This document shows positions 10,001-18,776 of a stretch of DNA of 64,000 nt, one piece after another. The notes below the pieces were generated by a model, which made no database searches, was not told where the DNA came from, and was given only the letters and a program-made list of their open reading frames with translations. The translations under genes were made by a program, and so were the position numbers. Origin of the DNA: Porticoccaceae bacterium (GTDB lineage: Bacteria; Pseudomonadota; Gammaproteobacteria; Pseudomonadales; Porticoccaceae); NCBI GenBank assembly GCA_902562425.1, contig CACETF010000005.1:1-64000 (forward strand), written 5' to 3'. Position 1 is the first letter of the stretch. Every line of letters begins with the position of its first letter.

Positions 10001-13000
10001 CGAAGCGCTACCTGTCGTAAATGTGCCAAATGCATCAATGACGGTAGCAGACTTAGATGGGGAGTCACCAGTATTAGCCTTTTTATACAACTTGTAGGCA
10101 TCATTACCGTTGTGGGTCAGACGAATATACTCTCCCTTCGTTGGATCACTTACGATCGCCATAACTACAGCATGAGCATCGTGACTTGTCGCTTGACTAT
10201 CGTCAGATAGAGCACGAGCAATCACATAAGTGCCATTTGAGGGCACCGATGCGCCCGAAGCAAACTCAATAGTTCCCTCATACTCTCCGTCTATGCTTGC
10301 AGCATTACTTACCCTACCAATAAAGTAATCATCTAGAGAAATCGCAGCATCCGTGGGGTTATAAATTTCTAAATATTTTCCGTAGTTAGCACCCGCCTCC
10401 GCATACTCTGAGAAAAACAAGTCAGATGCCCTAACGGTGGGAAGCTGTGGTTCAGTGGGCCCAACACACATTGCCCATACCCTTGAGCCCGGAACAGCTG
10501 GGTTATCAACATCTGCCGTATTGGTAAAGTGATTTGCAGGGAGGCCAGCCTCACCGCTTGCAGCGTATTTTCGGGGAGTAAACACAAATCTCTTTGCAGC
10601 ATTTGCCGCAGGTGCATCACTCGTCCAGTACTTCGACTGCTGCTGTGGCCACCCCGCCGACTCTGGATCAGGCGTAGCCATAGTCTCTTGGAAAACACCG
10701 CCACTGCCGATCGGGAGCAGGTGATCCTTGATCTCTTGACGAGTGGGTAACCGACCGTTTTTGCTCGCACACCAAGCAACAGCGGCGTTGTAAGGCATCT
10801 TTCTAAAGATGACATTAGCTCCTACCCAAGGCTTACTCGCAGAGCTAGTATTACTATTTGTGCACTGAGTTTTGCCATCACACCAGCTGGAGAAAGGCGC
10901 TTCAGCTCCTGTCGGAGGTCGAGTGAATGTGAGGGCGCCCGAGACATAACTGCCCTTTACCGTTACATCATCTGCCGTATTGAGGGTATTATCGGGCCCC
11001 CTACCATTTGTAACATCTGGCGGGATAGAAATAGCCTTTGAAGGACCCCCGGCAACAACTATGTATGACACATTTAAGCCGCCATCCACATTGTCAATTG
11101 CCGTGGCACCAGCATCAATATACTCACCTTTCTTATTAACCTGAACCTCACTGGGACCAACTAAACTGACAACCGGATTAGTCTGATCAGTTACGTTGAC
11201 AATAGCGCTCACTGCTGCCGCTGCATTACCTGCTTTGTCTTGAGCATTGAAGGTAACAGTTGTGGCTCCAAGCGGAAAGGTTGCAGGCGCATCATTCGTC
11301 ACCACTACGTTGTTAGTGACATCGTCGGTTGCCGAGGCACCAGCGATAAATGAAACAATAGTATCAATATCCGCACCAACACCTAAAGCGTCAACTGCGG
11401 CCACCGTAATATCGGCAGGGGCGACAATTACTGGAGCAGTATTGTCTGTGAGAGATCCTGAATACTCGTCAGCCGTCTCCACATTACTGGTCACTGAACT
11501 ACTAACGTTAGCTTGACTATCGAGCGTTACGTAAGCAGAGGTATCGAATGTTGAAAGATCACCTCCTGTATCAACTAACGCTGCCGCCGCAGCCGCTACT
11601 GAAAAAATTTCTGCTGCTGCATCTTGCTTGAGAAGCGAAACTGCATTGGATTGATTTGTACCAAAATCATTAACCGTGAGGGTATCGAAAGCTATACTTA
11701 CCTGCTCGACGACCTCGGCGGCCTTGTCCAGAGCTAGCTCCAAAACGTCAGTGGAAACAGTGATACCGGCGGTTTCAAGCTCAGAAGCCAATTGTCCATT
11801 TACAAGATCATCTTCAACAAACTCATTCAACTCAGCCAAATGCAGAGGGTCAGAAAAATCAAACGCGCCCGCGATATTTTCAACATTTTCACTTCCCTCA
11901 CCTTTAACAATTTTTGAAGATTCAATTACGACCTTCACAATTGAGTTTAGTGCGGCTACAGCTGACACTCCGGCATCCAGTGCATCGCCACTGGCACCTT
12001 TAATTGAATCGGCAACTAGCAGTGTAGCAGTCATTATTTGCTGAGAAGTCTTCTCTACCTCAAGAGCGAGCGACGGATCTGCATCTTCAGCAAAAGGGTT
12101 AAAGTTTGAGACGTCTATTGACGCAGGGAGCCCCAATGCCAACAGAAGGTCACTTTCACTAAAACTATCAACGGCAACTGTCTTTGAAAAAAACGGTTTT
12201 GAACTTCCATTTGCGGGCACTCCCGCAAATTGCTGCGCCTCACTGAGGATAGTAGTGAGGGGAGTGATAACTGTACTCCCTTCATTCGCCTTCAAAATTA
12301 CCCCAGTGCCGGCAAAGGACTCTCCGCTCAGATAATCTGTTGTGCCTTCTTCCATAACGGCTACCAGGGAGTAGTTGGCCGGCGCATCGGTGGTCTCAAC
12401 AAGCGCGAAAGACCCGTCTGTCTCAGACATTACTGATGGTTCATTTGTATCTGCCGTTCCGTCATCGTCATAGTCCAGAAATACCCGAGCATTATATAAC
12501 GGTCCTTTGACGAGGTTACCCGCTTGAGTCTCGCCTGAAACAGTAATGACTGAACTTGCGCTTCCAATGTTCCCTGCTGAATCTGTCGCCGTAAACGTTA
12601 CCGTAGTATCACCAAATGGAAAAGTCTCCGGGGCATCATTGACAAGGGTGGTGTCTGCGTCAGAATCACCGAAGTTTGCTGAACTCAGAAATCCAACAAT
12701 CATGGAATCATCTGCCTTAACGCCGGCGCCGTTCGGAGCTACCACTGTCAAACTATCCGGCGGCGTCACGACCGGCCTCTCAGCATCAGTGACAGTAACG
12801 GAAGCAGAAGCTGTGCCAATATTTCCCGCTGAATCTGTCGCCGTAAACGTAACCAGAGTAGTACCCAATAAAAAAGCGGCAGGTGCGTCGTTTGCTATAA
12901 TGGTCTGTGTATCGTAATCATCAAAGGAAACAGCGCTCAAAAATGTTTGTATCGCTGTATCTGTTTCCGCAACAGAGGCACCGTTCAAGGCTCCCACCGA

Positions 13001-13372
13001 TATATCAGCAGGAACGGAAACAATCGGATTTATGGTATCCGTCACTGTGACAACGCGATTTACCGATTGGATATTGTTTGAAGAATCGGTTGCAGAATAT
13101 GTTAGTGTGTAATCACCTGGAGTTGTAACATCAACCGAGCCGATTACAAATGCAGTGAGCGATCCATCTCGATCATCTGTAACTGAACTTCCGGGATCAA
13201 CAAAATCAACACCTAATTCTTGAGAGATTGACGAGCCACCAATTAAAGTTATTGTAGGTGCAGTAGAATCTGTGGAATCCAAAACACCCGATTCATCCGA
13301 CGAACCACATCCTTCAAGAAACAAGACCAATCCAAGCAATAATAAAGTTTTATACACAGTAAAACCCCGCAA
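4013..13372 (-). CDS. Giant modular surface lipoprotein / putative adhesin (3119 residues)
   Basis: An uninterrupted 9.4-kb frame. The lipobox LEGC puts lipidated Cys at residue 22, followed by GSSDESG, with no Asp at +2, so outer-membrane sorting is expected. Order of modules: a DUF5011 Ig-like domain (about 38-112); two HYR-like domains; a VKGPLYNARVF module with a calcium-loop-like DYDDDGTAD and a long Ala-rich helical part (about 287-640); a further HYR; a second DUF5011 domain interrupted by a C-type-lectin-like domain (about 808-976) and a lamin-tail-like domain; repeats R1-R2; a second VKGPL/helical module (from about 1677); repeats R3-R5; three HYR-like domains; and a C-terminal C-type-lectin-like domain (about 2975-3119). 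The lectin-like domains share SWCASMNGRL and a second Cys near the end (CVGDN, CVGPT), as in invasin/intimin tips. An adhesive role is inferred; no ligand can be predicted. Confidence 0.9.
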   Translation of the reverse strand: MRGFTVYKTLLLLGLVLFLEGCGSSDESGVLDSTDSTAPTITLIGGSSISQELGVDFVDPGSSVTDDRDGSLTAFVIGSVDVTTPGDYTLTYSATDSSNNIQSVNRVVTVTDTINPIVSVPADISVGALNGASVAETDTAIQTFLSAVSFDDYDTQTIIANDAPAAFLLGTTLVTFTATDSAGNIGTASASVTVTDAERPVVTPPDSLTVVAPNGAGVKADDSMIVGFLSSANFGDSDADTTLVNDAPETFPFGDTTVTFTATDSAGNIGSASSVITVSGETQAGNLVKGPLYNARVFLDYDDDGTADTNEPSVMSETDGSFALVETTDAPANYSLVAVMEEGTTDYLSGESFAGTGVILKANEGSTVITPLTTILSEAQQFAGVPANGSSKPFFSKTVAVDSFSESDLLLALGLPASIDVSNFNPFAEDADPSLALEVEKTSQQIMTATLLVADSIKGASGDALDAGVSAVAALNSIVKVVIESSKIVKGEGSENVENIAGAFDFSDPLHLAELNEFVEDDLVNGQLASELETAGITVSTDVLELALDKAAEVVEQVSIAFDTLTVNDFGTNQSNAVSLLKQDAAAEIFSVAAAAAALVDTGGDLSTFDTSAYVTLDSQANVSSSVTSNVETADEYSGSLTDNTAPVIVAPADITVAAVDALGVGADIDTIVSFIAGASATDDVTNNVVVTNDAPATFPLGATTVTFNAQDKAGNAAAAVSAIVNVTDQTNPVVSLVGPSEVQVNKKGEYIDAGATAIDNVDGGLNVSYIVVAGGPSKAISIPPDVTNGRGPDNTLNTADDVTVKGSYVSGALTFTRPPTGAEAPFSSWCDGKTQCTNSNTSSASKPWVGANVIFRKMPYNAAVAWCASKNGRLPTRQEIKDHLLPIGSGGVFQETMATPDPESAGWPQQQSKYWTSDAPAANAAKRFVFTPRKYAASGEAGLPANHFTNTADVDNPAVPGSRVWAMCVGPTEPQLPTVRASDLFFSEYAEAGANYGKYLEIYNPTDAAISLDDYFIGRVSNAASIDGEYEGTIEFASGASVPSNGTYVIARALSDDSQATSHDAHAVVMAIVSDPTKGEYIRLTHNGNDAYKLYKKANTGDSPSKSATVIDAFGTFTTGSASPNNHTACGQVDAGENSIWVKKSGFGPNIADNGSFGTNQDDCAWTIYIHDTTDNSIYPEVPGYDYPYGNSIGSHTYEPSGPADIGLVDTSTPGIYTVIYSASDSAGNTGSVNRTVDVYDTFELAGDKVVLNDYAPGSQSTMSNEFSFNYAGGAVNVDLRSAPLDITNIQNAISGGDFKSPTLSFGLANLPAGSGSSQITINLFDGPDATIDSGERKVTATLTVDWDSNGTTSSITLPTQTISAFYVNQAGIRVDVAVDNLDADLISVTSAGPDMPASLDIKLLSALTKVSSLVSAESLLDSGIYTVQVITDLPLASDTYTALTELNATLEIMDAYKLGSTSVTLNDYYPESATTKASEFTTTFVDGVLSLDATSAPINLLNMQNAINGGTFDSPTISFALENLPVGTGTDTIEIALVDGIDGVHDIGERLVYVPVVIDWVSDGSSASVTMPVQTLRGYYVDKSGTRVDVQIQNGIADVITVTGAGVETPASLNLKILAAFDKVVAFESVGNLLAEGTYTVSVKTALPLTYTTGARIATVNATFAIEDIREKLGFAVKGPLFKAEVCLDYNGNSICDLEEPLVETAADGSYSLMQGGDAPANYSVIVAMGPETVDSSSGESYADSGVVLKAPSTAKVVTPLTTMFVAAVEDLEVGETFTEADFKASLGLPEAIDLETFNPAADDADPALALEAEVLAQNVMTAMVTVAEAVKATASSAGVTVSPEEAVAAAIKSIATVAVETSKVQKGETSTVTGITGSLDFSNTTHLANIQSAVVEDLQNTEEGGLGALIASKSETAEVSADVVAAANYVLEKTNESTAAVASAFNALTVDDFGTNTAAAVSRIKQQAATEIAELSTAVVQEVQSAVSSGATLDLTTSVDASSFVTLTDASAITLQASLNESQVTLYQSSDPSTQIIDTNGNGIADSKELLISSTSVKLTDHYSGVLQGVTSVFNFTENQGVLSVDMQSAPLNLRNMTNALNGGSHTSPKVSVDVGSLPAGSGTDTFEFTLVDGVDSSLNVGERKLTALVTVNWQSDGTTTTLSMPPQLIPAKYTRRSGAEIAIEFANFGINEDLVTINANASSTLTFDLLKILTKANVLLPGIGVSLFEAGVYNMSIKTSIGLISPSAVPVESINAILRVFDPFTLNADAITLHDYSPVLGTMETSTLTPTVLGDTLMVNTIAAPLNLKNIQNALTGGDFQSPIISFGLANLPMGSGSGTVNIQLLDGLDDEMDDGERKVVMPVKIDWVSDGTMADITLPEQMITATYTLRSGTDVTIEFASGDSDMITITAAGPTVPPTLNVKILSAIAKVNALVSAESLLEAGTYNLKLTTDLPLASATGEQISSVMAVVKIADAFKLSAADVVLTDYDPSTKTDVVSTLTPTIVDGMLQVDTTSQPLTLLNIENTLSAGDFRTPLISFGLDYLPVGSGSETVSVMLLDGTDSKADIGERKLTLTAKMDWYSDGTTASFTFPEQTILAKYTLRSGVEITAEIVNGISDMLAVSSAGISTPASLDVKVLAAIAKVQALMDVENILSEGSYNLSVATSGFVLRAFDGTKVQGLQAIIAIAGSVPEIIPPSNISLEVASSSSTVARSDSAIQSFLSGANFVDFSPTPAVLTNNAPSVFPIGVTPVIFTLTSSSGKTSTATATVTLNEAGAPVVTAPSNISVTAANSSGIAKTNSAIASFLSGGSYTAFESPGATITNNAPNTLPVGETTVTFSVNDNRGKTGSAAATVTVTKAANPVVSAPSNITVKTQESSGGIAGSDSAIAAFLAGATASASASTPYPSPTATITNDAPSIFPYGDTIVTFTATDDGGQTATATAKVTVAWSITIPAAKSGSVGGAVASSYQVENLTFIRPPLGSEATVNVYGTGAIRDTVRVGTNLYFRRMLWEKAVSWCASMNGRLATAPEVNTYILGAGGIAGPNSDGTWDSVLKWPRGANINYWTSSPPYGADDSSAQRRALITNSYIVQGRNYGVNANNRFHPLCVGDN
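5288..7216 (-). repeat. Tandem protein repeats R3, R4 and R5 in the giant lipoprotein
   Basis: Three consecutive units: R3 from 7216 (215 codons), R4 from 6571 (214 codons) and R5 from 5929 (214 codons). Each has a LxDYxP start, an APLNLxNxxNAL segment, SPxISFGLxxLPxGSGS, DG-D...GERK, DWxSDGT and YTLRSG, then a helix containing KILxAIAKV. The nucleotide copies have diverged, so the array is old rather than a recent slippage product. Confidence 0.85.
8360..9643 (-). repeat. Tandem protein repeats R1 and R2 in the giant lipoprotein
   Basis: Two units of exactly 642 bases (214 codons) each: R1 from 9643 and R2 from 9001. They carry the same signature as R3-R5 (NDYxP, SAPL or SAPI, NGG/SGG, LPxGxG, GER, YVxxxGxRVDV). 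They are separated from R3-R5 by the second VKGPL/helical module. Confidence 0.85.
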
Positions 13373-13568
13373 GCAAGTAGCTAAATGATAAACAAAAACA
13401 CCAACCCTATGGTATTTGTAACGATACCGTACACGAAACTATCCATCAACGGTTATTTTTCGGTTTGGGTGATGACAAGCCACCATGATTAAACCGAAAA
13501 CATTCACACTAAGCACACGAATTCCATTACAGGCGAAAGTCAATTAAAATTGGCGTAAAGTGTAATTA

Positions 13569-15164
13569 GTGTATATGCAAGTTGAAATAAATAGCTCTCA
13601 ATGCAAATATTGCAATATATTATATTTTTTACAAATTGCGTCACTTTTCATGAAAAAAAAACAATTTGAAATAGCATTAAAGAAACAGTTAGTTGGGGCT
13701 AAAAATTTTAAATGCTGGTCAGTCAAAACACTTGAGAGCTCACTGAAACATGATCTGATATGTCCTCCAAAACGCTCGCTGGAGCGCTGGATAGCCGGAA
13801 TTCCTTGGCTTAGTTGCTCAACTCACTTTGATGAACAAAATGATGAATTTGATAGGCTTGCAAATAAACTTGTTTTAGCATCGCTGGTTGCCGAAGCACG
13901 GAGGAGACGAAAGGTAACTCTTTTCACCGAAATTCATGATCTTCCAACTCTAAGGGAAGGTAGAGATTTGGGAGAATGGGGAGAGCAAAAAATCTTAGTC
14001 GCTAAAGATGGAAAAGGCAGCAGGCGCTGGTGCCTCATTGTGGACGATAAGGTTTTATCGATCATAACTGGGTTAAAAACTCTTGCCGCAGGAAAAGCTG
14101 GTGTTTTTTTCCCTGCCGGCAATCTGGTGTCCGCATGTAGAAAAATAAAATCAACAAAAGGTTTGGCCGACAGTGTAGAGATTATCATTTGTCAGTATCC
14201 AGAAAAGATTTCACTCAAAACTGGCTCTCTACCTCCAAAAAAATCAGTTACGTGCACACAACCCAAAAAACTTTCAAATCTGGATCTCCTCGAAGCCGAG
14301 AGTATTCATATAATGCGAGAGGCTGTAGCTCACGCGGAAAAACCTGTGATGCTTTATTCCGTCGGTAAAGACTCATCCGTGATGTTGCACTTGGCAAAAA
14401 AGGCTTTTTATCCAAGCACTCCACCCTTCCCACTCCTTCATGTTGATACTCGTTGGAAATTTAAAGCTATGTATGATTTTCGTGACATTGTGGCTGAAGA
14501 ATCGCAAATGGAGCTAATCGTATACACTAACCCAGAGGGCATAGAAAAGAATATCAATCCATTCGATCATGGTAGTGCTCTACATACCAACATTATGAAG
14601 ACTGAGGGGCTTAAAAAAGCTTTGGAGCTAAACGGTTTCGACATGGCATTTGGTGGCGCACGAAGAGATGAAGAGAAAAGTCGTGCAAAAGAACGTATAT
14701 TTTCTTTTCGTAACACTAACCATCGATGGGATCCCAAGAACCAAAGACCCGAACTTTGGAATATCTATAATTGTCACAAGTCTCCAGGAGAAAGTGTTCG
14801 TGTCTTCCCTCTATCCAACTGGACCGAACTGGATATTTGGCAATATATCTACCGTGAAAATCTTACCATCCCGCCACTTTATTTTGCAGCTGAACGTGCT
14901 TTAGTGAAACGTAATGACATGCTGATTGTGGTTGACGATGATAGATTTAATATACAACCTAAAGAAATCATAGAGCTCAGGAGGGTACGCTTTAGAACTT
15001 TAGGCTGCTACCCATTAACCGGCGCAGTTGAATCATCTGCAACGGACGTACCGCAAATTATTCTGGAACTACTGCAAAGTAGAATTAGCGAGCGTGAAGG
15101 CAGAGCCATTGATTCAGATGGTACTTCTTCCATGGAAAAAAAGAAGCGGGAAGGTTATTTTTAA
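13569..15164 (+). CDS. cysD: Sulfate adenylyltransferase subunit 2 (CysD) with a 234-residue N-terminal extension
   Basis: Residues 235-531 are a full-length CysD, the ATP-pyrophosphatase that makes APS from ATP and sulfate together with CysN. The PP-loop [13 protein letters not shown] lies at about 263-275, followed by [24 protein letters not shown] and a C-terminal EKKKREGYF, all family hallmarks. Ordinary CysD is about 300 residues, so the first 234 residues are extra and I do not recognise them (for example [25 protein letters not shown]). No Met occurs between residue 28 and the CysD domain, so translation must begin upstream of it. Met28 (13650) is a plausible alternative start; neither start has a strong ribosome site. 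The stop overlaps the ATG of the next gene (TAATG), implying coupling. Sulfate activation is certain; the role of the extension is unknown. Confidence 0.93.
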   Translation: MYMQVEINSSQCKYCNILYFLQIASLFMKKKQFEIALKKQLVGAKNFKCWSVKTLESSLKHDLICPPKRSLERWIAGIPWLSCSTHFDEQNDEFDRLANKLVLASLVAEARRRRKVTLFTEIHDLPTLREGRDLGEWGEQKILVAKDGKGSRRWCLIVDDKVLSIITGLKTLAAGKAGVFFPAGNLVSACRKIKSTKGLADSVEIIICQYPEKISLKTGSLPPKKSVTCTQPKKLSNLDLLEAESIHIMREAVAHAEKPVMLYSVGKDSSVMLHLAKKAFYPSTPPFPLLHVDTRWKFKAMYDFRDIVAEESQMELIVYTNPEGIEKNINPFDHGSALHTNIMKTEGLKKALELNGFDMAFGGARRDEEKSRAKERIFSFRNTNHRWDPKNQRPELWNIYNCHKSPGESVRVFPLSNWTELDIWQYIYRENLTIPPLYFAAERALVKRNDMLIVVDDDRFNIQPKEIIELRRVRFRTLGCYPLTGAVESSATDVPQIILELLQSRISEREGRAIDSDGTSSMEKKKREGYF

Positions 15165-17077
15165 TGGTCCAGCCACCCGATCAAGACCACTATAATAGCC
15201 TAAAGCTTGAGGTAGATACCTACGTAGAAAAATATTCTCACTTAGAAGTCCTTCGTTTCATCACCTGTGGATCGGTAGATGATGGCAAAAGCACCCTTAT
15301 AGGCCGAATGCTGTATGAGGCACAACTAATCTCTGAAGATCAAATCACCTCGCTACACGATGACTCTAAAAAAATGGGTACACAGGGTGATGCAATTGAT
15401 TTCGCCCTTTTAGTAGATGGTCTAGCCGCAGAGCGTGAACAAGGTATTACTATAGATGTTGCCTATCGATATTTTAGTACGAATCTGCGTAAATTTATTG
15501 TAGCCGATACCCCAGGGCACGAACAATATACCCGGAATATGGTCACTGGTGCTTCAACCGCAGATGTAGCCATTATTTTAGTTGATGCCCGCCTAGGTTT
15601 GCGGCCCCAAACTCGACGCCATTCATTTATCGCTTCTCTTTTGGGAATAGAACATGTTGTATTAGCAGTGAACAAAATGGATTTAATAGATTATTCTGAA
15701 AGTCGATTCAATCATATCTGCGAGGAATATAACTCTTTTCTCAACTATCTGGCATTTAAGTCAGTAACACCGATTCCGCTTTCTGCCCTAAAAGGCGACA
15801 ATGTAATCGATCTATCTGAGACGATGGGTTGGTATGGGGGCCCCACTTTATTGAGGTTTCTTGAAACGATGAGTCATAGAGAGGACTTAAGTAAAAAAGC
15901 CTTCAGATTTCCTGTACAGTGGGTAAATCGACCAAATTCTGATTTCAGAGGTTTTTCAGGCACTGTATTGGCAGGCAGTGTAAAACCAGGAGATTCTGTT
16001 CAAGGTTTACCTTCTGGTCAGGTGGCAAAAATTGACCAAATCGTTCTCTCAACACAAAAATTAGACATAGCGGTGATTAACCAAGCGGTAACATTAACGC
16101 TGGATCGAGAGATCGACCTCTCTCGCGGTGACTTGGTTGTCTCGGCGGAAGCTCCTTGCGAGGTGTCGGATCAATTTGAGGCAGATTTAGTATGGATGGA
16201 CAACGAACCAGGGTACATAGGACGAAGGTATGTATTTCAATTGGGTACCAAGCAAGCTAATGCCGACCTGTCTGATATCCGATTTAAATATGACATCAAT
16301 AGCTTTGGGCAATTACCTGGTAGAGATCTCTCGCTGAATGAGATCGCCAAGGTTCACCTTAACTTGGACGCTGAAATTCCCTTCGAAACCTACTCGGACT
16401 GCAGCGGCCTGGGTGCTTTTGTATTAATAGATCGCTACAGTAATGCAACCGTTGCAGCAGGCATGATTCGTTTTGCGCTCCGCAGAGCATCAAACTTGCA
16501 CCAACAAACGCTCTTTATAGATCGACCCGCGAGGGAAAACCTTGCTGGGCATAAAGGACGAGTAGCATGGTTGACTGGACTCTCAGGTTCTGGAAAATCA
16601 ACTCTCGCCAATGCCACAGAACAACTTCTTTATAAAAAGGGATACCGAACCTATATTTTAGATGGCGATAATGTGCGTCTTGGTCTCTCAAAGGACCTGG
16701 GATTTACAACAGCAGACAGAGTAGAAAATATTCGCAGAATTTCAGAAGTAGCAAAGCTGATGATGGATGCGGGAATCATCGTACTCACTGCTTGCATATC
16801 ACCCTTCAAAGCTGAGCGAGACATGGCAAAGCAACATTTTATGAGAGGCGACTTCCTTGAAGTCTATGTAAATACACCGTTGGCAGTCGCTGAAGAACGT
16901 GATCCAAAAGGATTGTACAAAAAAGCACGAAGTGGTCAGCTTCCAAACTTTACCGGTATCGGAAGTGTTTATGAAGTGCCACTAAACGCTGACTTAGTCA
17001 TAAAAACAACAGAGCAAACAATCGAGCAGGCTGCACAACAACTTACTGAACTGATTACCAAAGATCTGCAAAAGTAA
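15164..17077 (+). CDS. cysNC: Bifunctional sulfate adenylyltransferase subunit 1 / APS kinase (CysN-CysC, NodQ type)
   Basis: 637 residues. The N-terminal part is the GTPase CysN: G1 GSVDDGKST (from about 36), G3 [12 protein letters not shown] (from about 115) and G4 NKMD (about 170), followed by EF-Tu-like barrel domains. The C-terminal part (about 460-637) is APS kinase CysC: P-loop GLSGSGKST (about 472), [19 protein letters not shown], then [11 protein letters not shown] and NFTGI. With the upstream CysD it converts sulfate to APS and then PAPS. PAPS can serve cysteine synthesis or sulfation. The pair lies beside a polysaccharide locus, but I see no recognisable sulfotransferase in the window. 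Confidence 0.96.
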   Translation: MVQPPDQDHYNSLKLEVDTYVEKYSHLEVLRFITCGSVDDGKSTLIGRMLYEAQLISEDQITSLHDDSKKMGTQGDAIDFALLVDGLAAEREQGITIDVAYRYFSTNLRKFIVADTPGHEQYTRNMVTGASTADVAIILVDARLGLRPQTRRHSFIASLLGIEHVVLAVNKMDLIDYSESRFNHICEEYNSFLNYLAFKSVTPIPLSALKGDNVIDLSETMGWYGGPTLLRFLETMSHREDLSKKAFRFPVQWVNRPNSDFRGFSGTVLAGSVKPGDSVQGLPSGQVAKIDQIVLSTQKLDIAVINQAVTLTLDREIDLSRGDLVVSAEAPCEVSDQFEADLVWMDNEPGYIGRRYVFQLGTKQANADLSDIRFKYDINSFGQLPGRDLSLNEIAKVHLNLDAEIPFETYSDCSGLGAFVLIDRYSNATVAAGMIRFALRRASNLHQQTLFIDRPARENLAGHKGRVAWLTGLSGSGKSTLANATEQLLYKKGYRTYILDGDNVRLGLSKDLGFTTADRVENIRRISEVAKLMMDAGIIVLTACISPFKAERDMAKQHFMRGDFLEVYVNTPLAVAEERDPKGLYKKARSGQLPNFTGIGSVYEVPLNADLVIKTTEQTIEQAAQQLTELITKDLQK

Positions 17078-18176
17078 GGTTTGCTCCCAAGTGCAGATCC
17101 GAAAAACCAAACTCTTATTGCCCGAAGCTTAAAAAATATATCCACTTTACGCGTTACTGCAACGCTAATAATGATCAGTACTACCTGCATGGCCATTGGC
17201 TTTTTTATATTGAGACCGAGACAAGTGGAATAAAATCTAGGTTGAAGGTTTTTAACTATGGCCACGAGTTTGCCCGGAACTAAGTTTCATATCTTAAGTA
17301 ATCGATTAAGATAGTTATCGCAGGCAAAAGACTATTTGTTCGTTGTGAAGCTTTTTAACCCATCCCTGGCGAACCACTCCCCGATAACCGAGTGATGAAA
17401 TTATACTGGGAACGGAGCAATTTTTGGCTGTTCGCGGAGCAACGAGATACCAACTCACTCTTGCGCCATTGCCACCTTTGCATAAGAGCAAAAAAAGCTG
17501 TCATGTCTAGCACATCACTGGACTCAATGTCCGGCGAACTGAAAAGCTGTCTAAAGGTGGAAATCGAATACTTCACATTGATATGACGCACAAACTCATT
17601 GACCGGGTCAGAGCTAACATTAGTATCCTAACAATCATCCATCACACGTGAAAGATAAAAAAGTTCCGTGACAATTTCAGCAAAAAAGTTTGAAAACCTC
17701 TACTCTACTATAATACCTAAAGAGGCCTGATAATAAGGCGATCACTAAAAGTCAGGTTCACTCTTTCTCAAAAACAAAGCGATTCGATGGCGCCAGGTTG
17801 CTCTTTCAGTGAAAAACCATCAGAGCCAATCAAGAAATGGAGGGAATTATTGAACCGAAATGATTTCGTTCTAAGATTTATTAAGCTTTATGCGTATAAA
17901 AGTAAAAAACCTTACCCCATCAGCAGCGTCACTATTTTAATGGCACTTCGAACAGGGTTGGGTATGGCACTGGAGTTTAATAACTAAATGAGTAATGATT
18001 TAAGGAAGTCGCAGCTCTTAATCTCCTGGAATAATCCCAATCGCTTGGAGAGACTTTGTGTAGGACCGGATGCTATACAGATTCGACTTTCATGACATAT
18101 GCACCAAATTGGCATATTTATGATTAAAAGGGAACTGTACTCTCGTGTCTACAATGCACCAAGGCGAAAAGATTTG
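17078..18176. other. 1.1-kb intergenic stretch without a confident gene
   Basis: It separates the rightward cysD-cysNC pair from the leftward polysaccharide locus. Several short open frames of 60-85 codons occur on both strands (17355-17591 minus, 17787-17987 plus, 18099-18356 plus). None has a recognisable motif or a good ribosome site. The minus frame 17355-17591 stays open upstream of its first ATG and may be a remnant, but I cannot identify it. No convincing terminator was seen after cysNC. Confidence 0.6.
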
Positions 18177-18776
18177 TTAGCTCAACTCCTTCACATAAAC
18201 CACAGAGCAGGCGCCTTTATGCACTTGGATTTCTTTCACAGGGATAGATCCCATTTTGGTATAAAAAGCATGAGCCCTATGCAAATTGCTTCCGACAATA
18301 ATATTGAAACTTGTTACACCCTCTTTTCGGAAGTGATAACAAATTGCGTTAAATAAATTCGCGGCGTGGCCTCTACCTCGATAAGCCGGATCAACGACAA
18401 TAGACAGTAGCTCTTGCCGTGGCAAATTGGGGGAAATGTTACTGTCTCTCCTCATGAAGAGGAGTTCTATAATTTTGTAAAGCTTGGGAGGTGATAAAAG
18501 ACAGGACTTTAAGGAGTAAATTAGTCGGAGAGGTTTTGATAAAAGTTGCTTATATATTCTCCACGATCCTTGAGTGCCGGACACAAATCCCACAATCTTG
18601 AGATCCATGCGCTCTACCAGCAAAACGCTTTCACTATCTTTGTCTATTGCCTCGTAAAGCAAAGTAAGAAATGGAACACCCAAAGACGCCAAAAAGCCCT
18701 GATTAATATAATCACAATGAAGTCGAGCGACTGTTATGTAGTCACTTCGATTCGGTTGATGGGATTTTACATCCAT
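18177..18776 (-). CDS. GNAT-family N-acetyltransferase, possibly acting on a 4-amino sugar nucleotide
   Basis: 199 residues with a GNAT fold signature: LLSIVVDPAYRGRGHAANLF (beta4 and the acetyl-CoA pyrophosphate loop, Q/RxxGxG/A type) at about 120-139, then a C-terminal AHAFYTKMGS, typical of the alpha4/beta6 region. It is the last gene of the minus-strand locus and overlaps the sugar-transferase gene upstream by 10 bases. Because the three preceding genes resemble a 4,6-dehydratase, a 4-aminotransferase and a PglC-type transferase, I infer that it acetylates the 4-amino group of the first sugar. PglD in Campylobacter does this with a different (left-handed beta-helix) fold, so the assignment is tentative. 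Confidence 0.85.
   Translation of the reverse strand: MDVKSHQPNRSDYITVARLHCDYINQGFLASLGVPFLTLLYEAIDKDSESVLLVERMDLKIVGFVSGTQGSWRIYKQLLSKPLRLIYSLKSCLLSPPKLYKIIELLFMRRDSNISPNLPRQELLSIVVDPAYRGRGHAANLFNAICYHFRKEGVTSFNIIVGSNLHRAHAFYTKMGSIPVKEIQVHKGACSVVYVKELS

Noticed and set aside
17081-17236. A short TTG-initiated frame after cysNC with one hydrophobic segment
   Set aside because: No ATG, poorly placed ribosome site and no motif; it may be chance.
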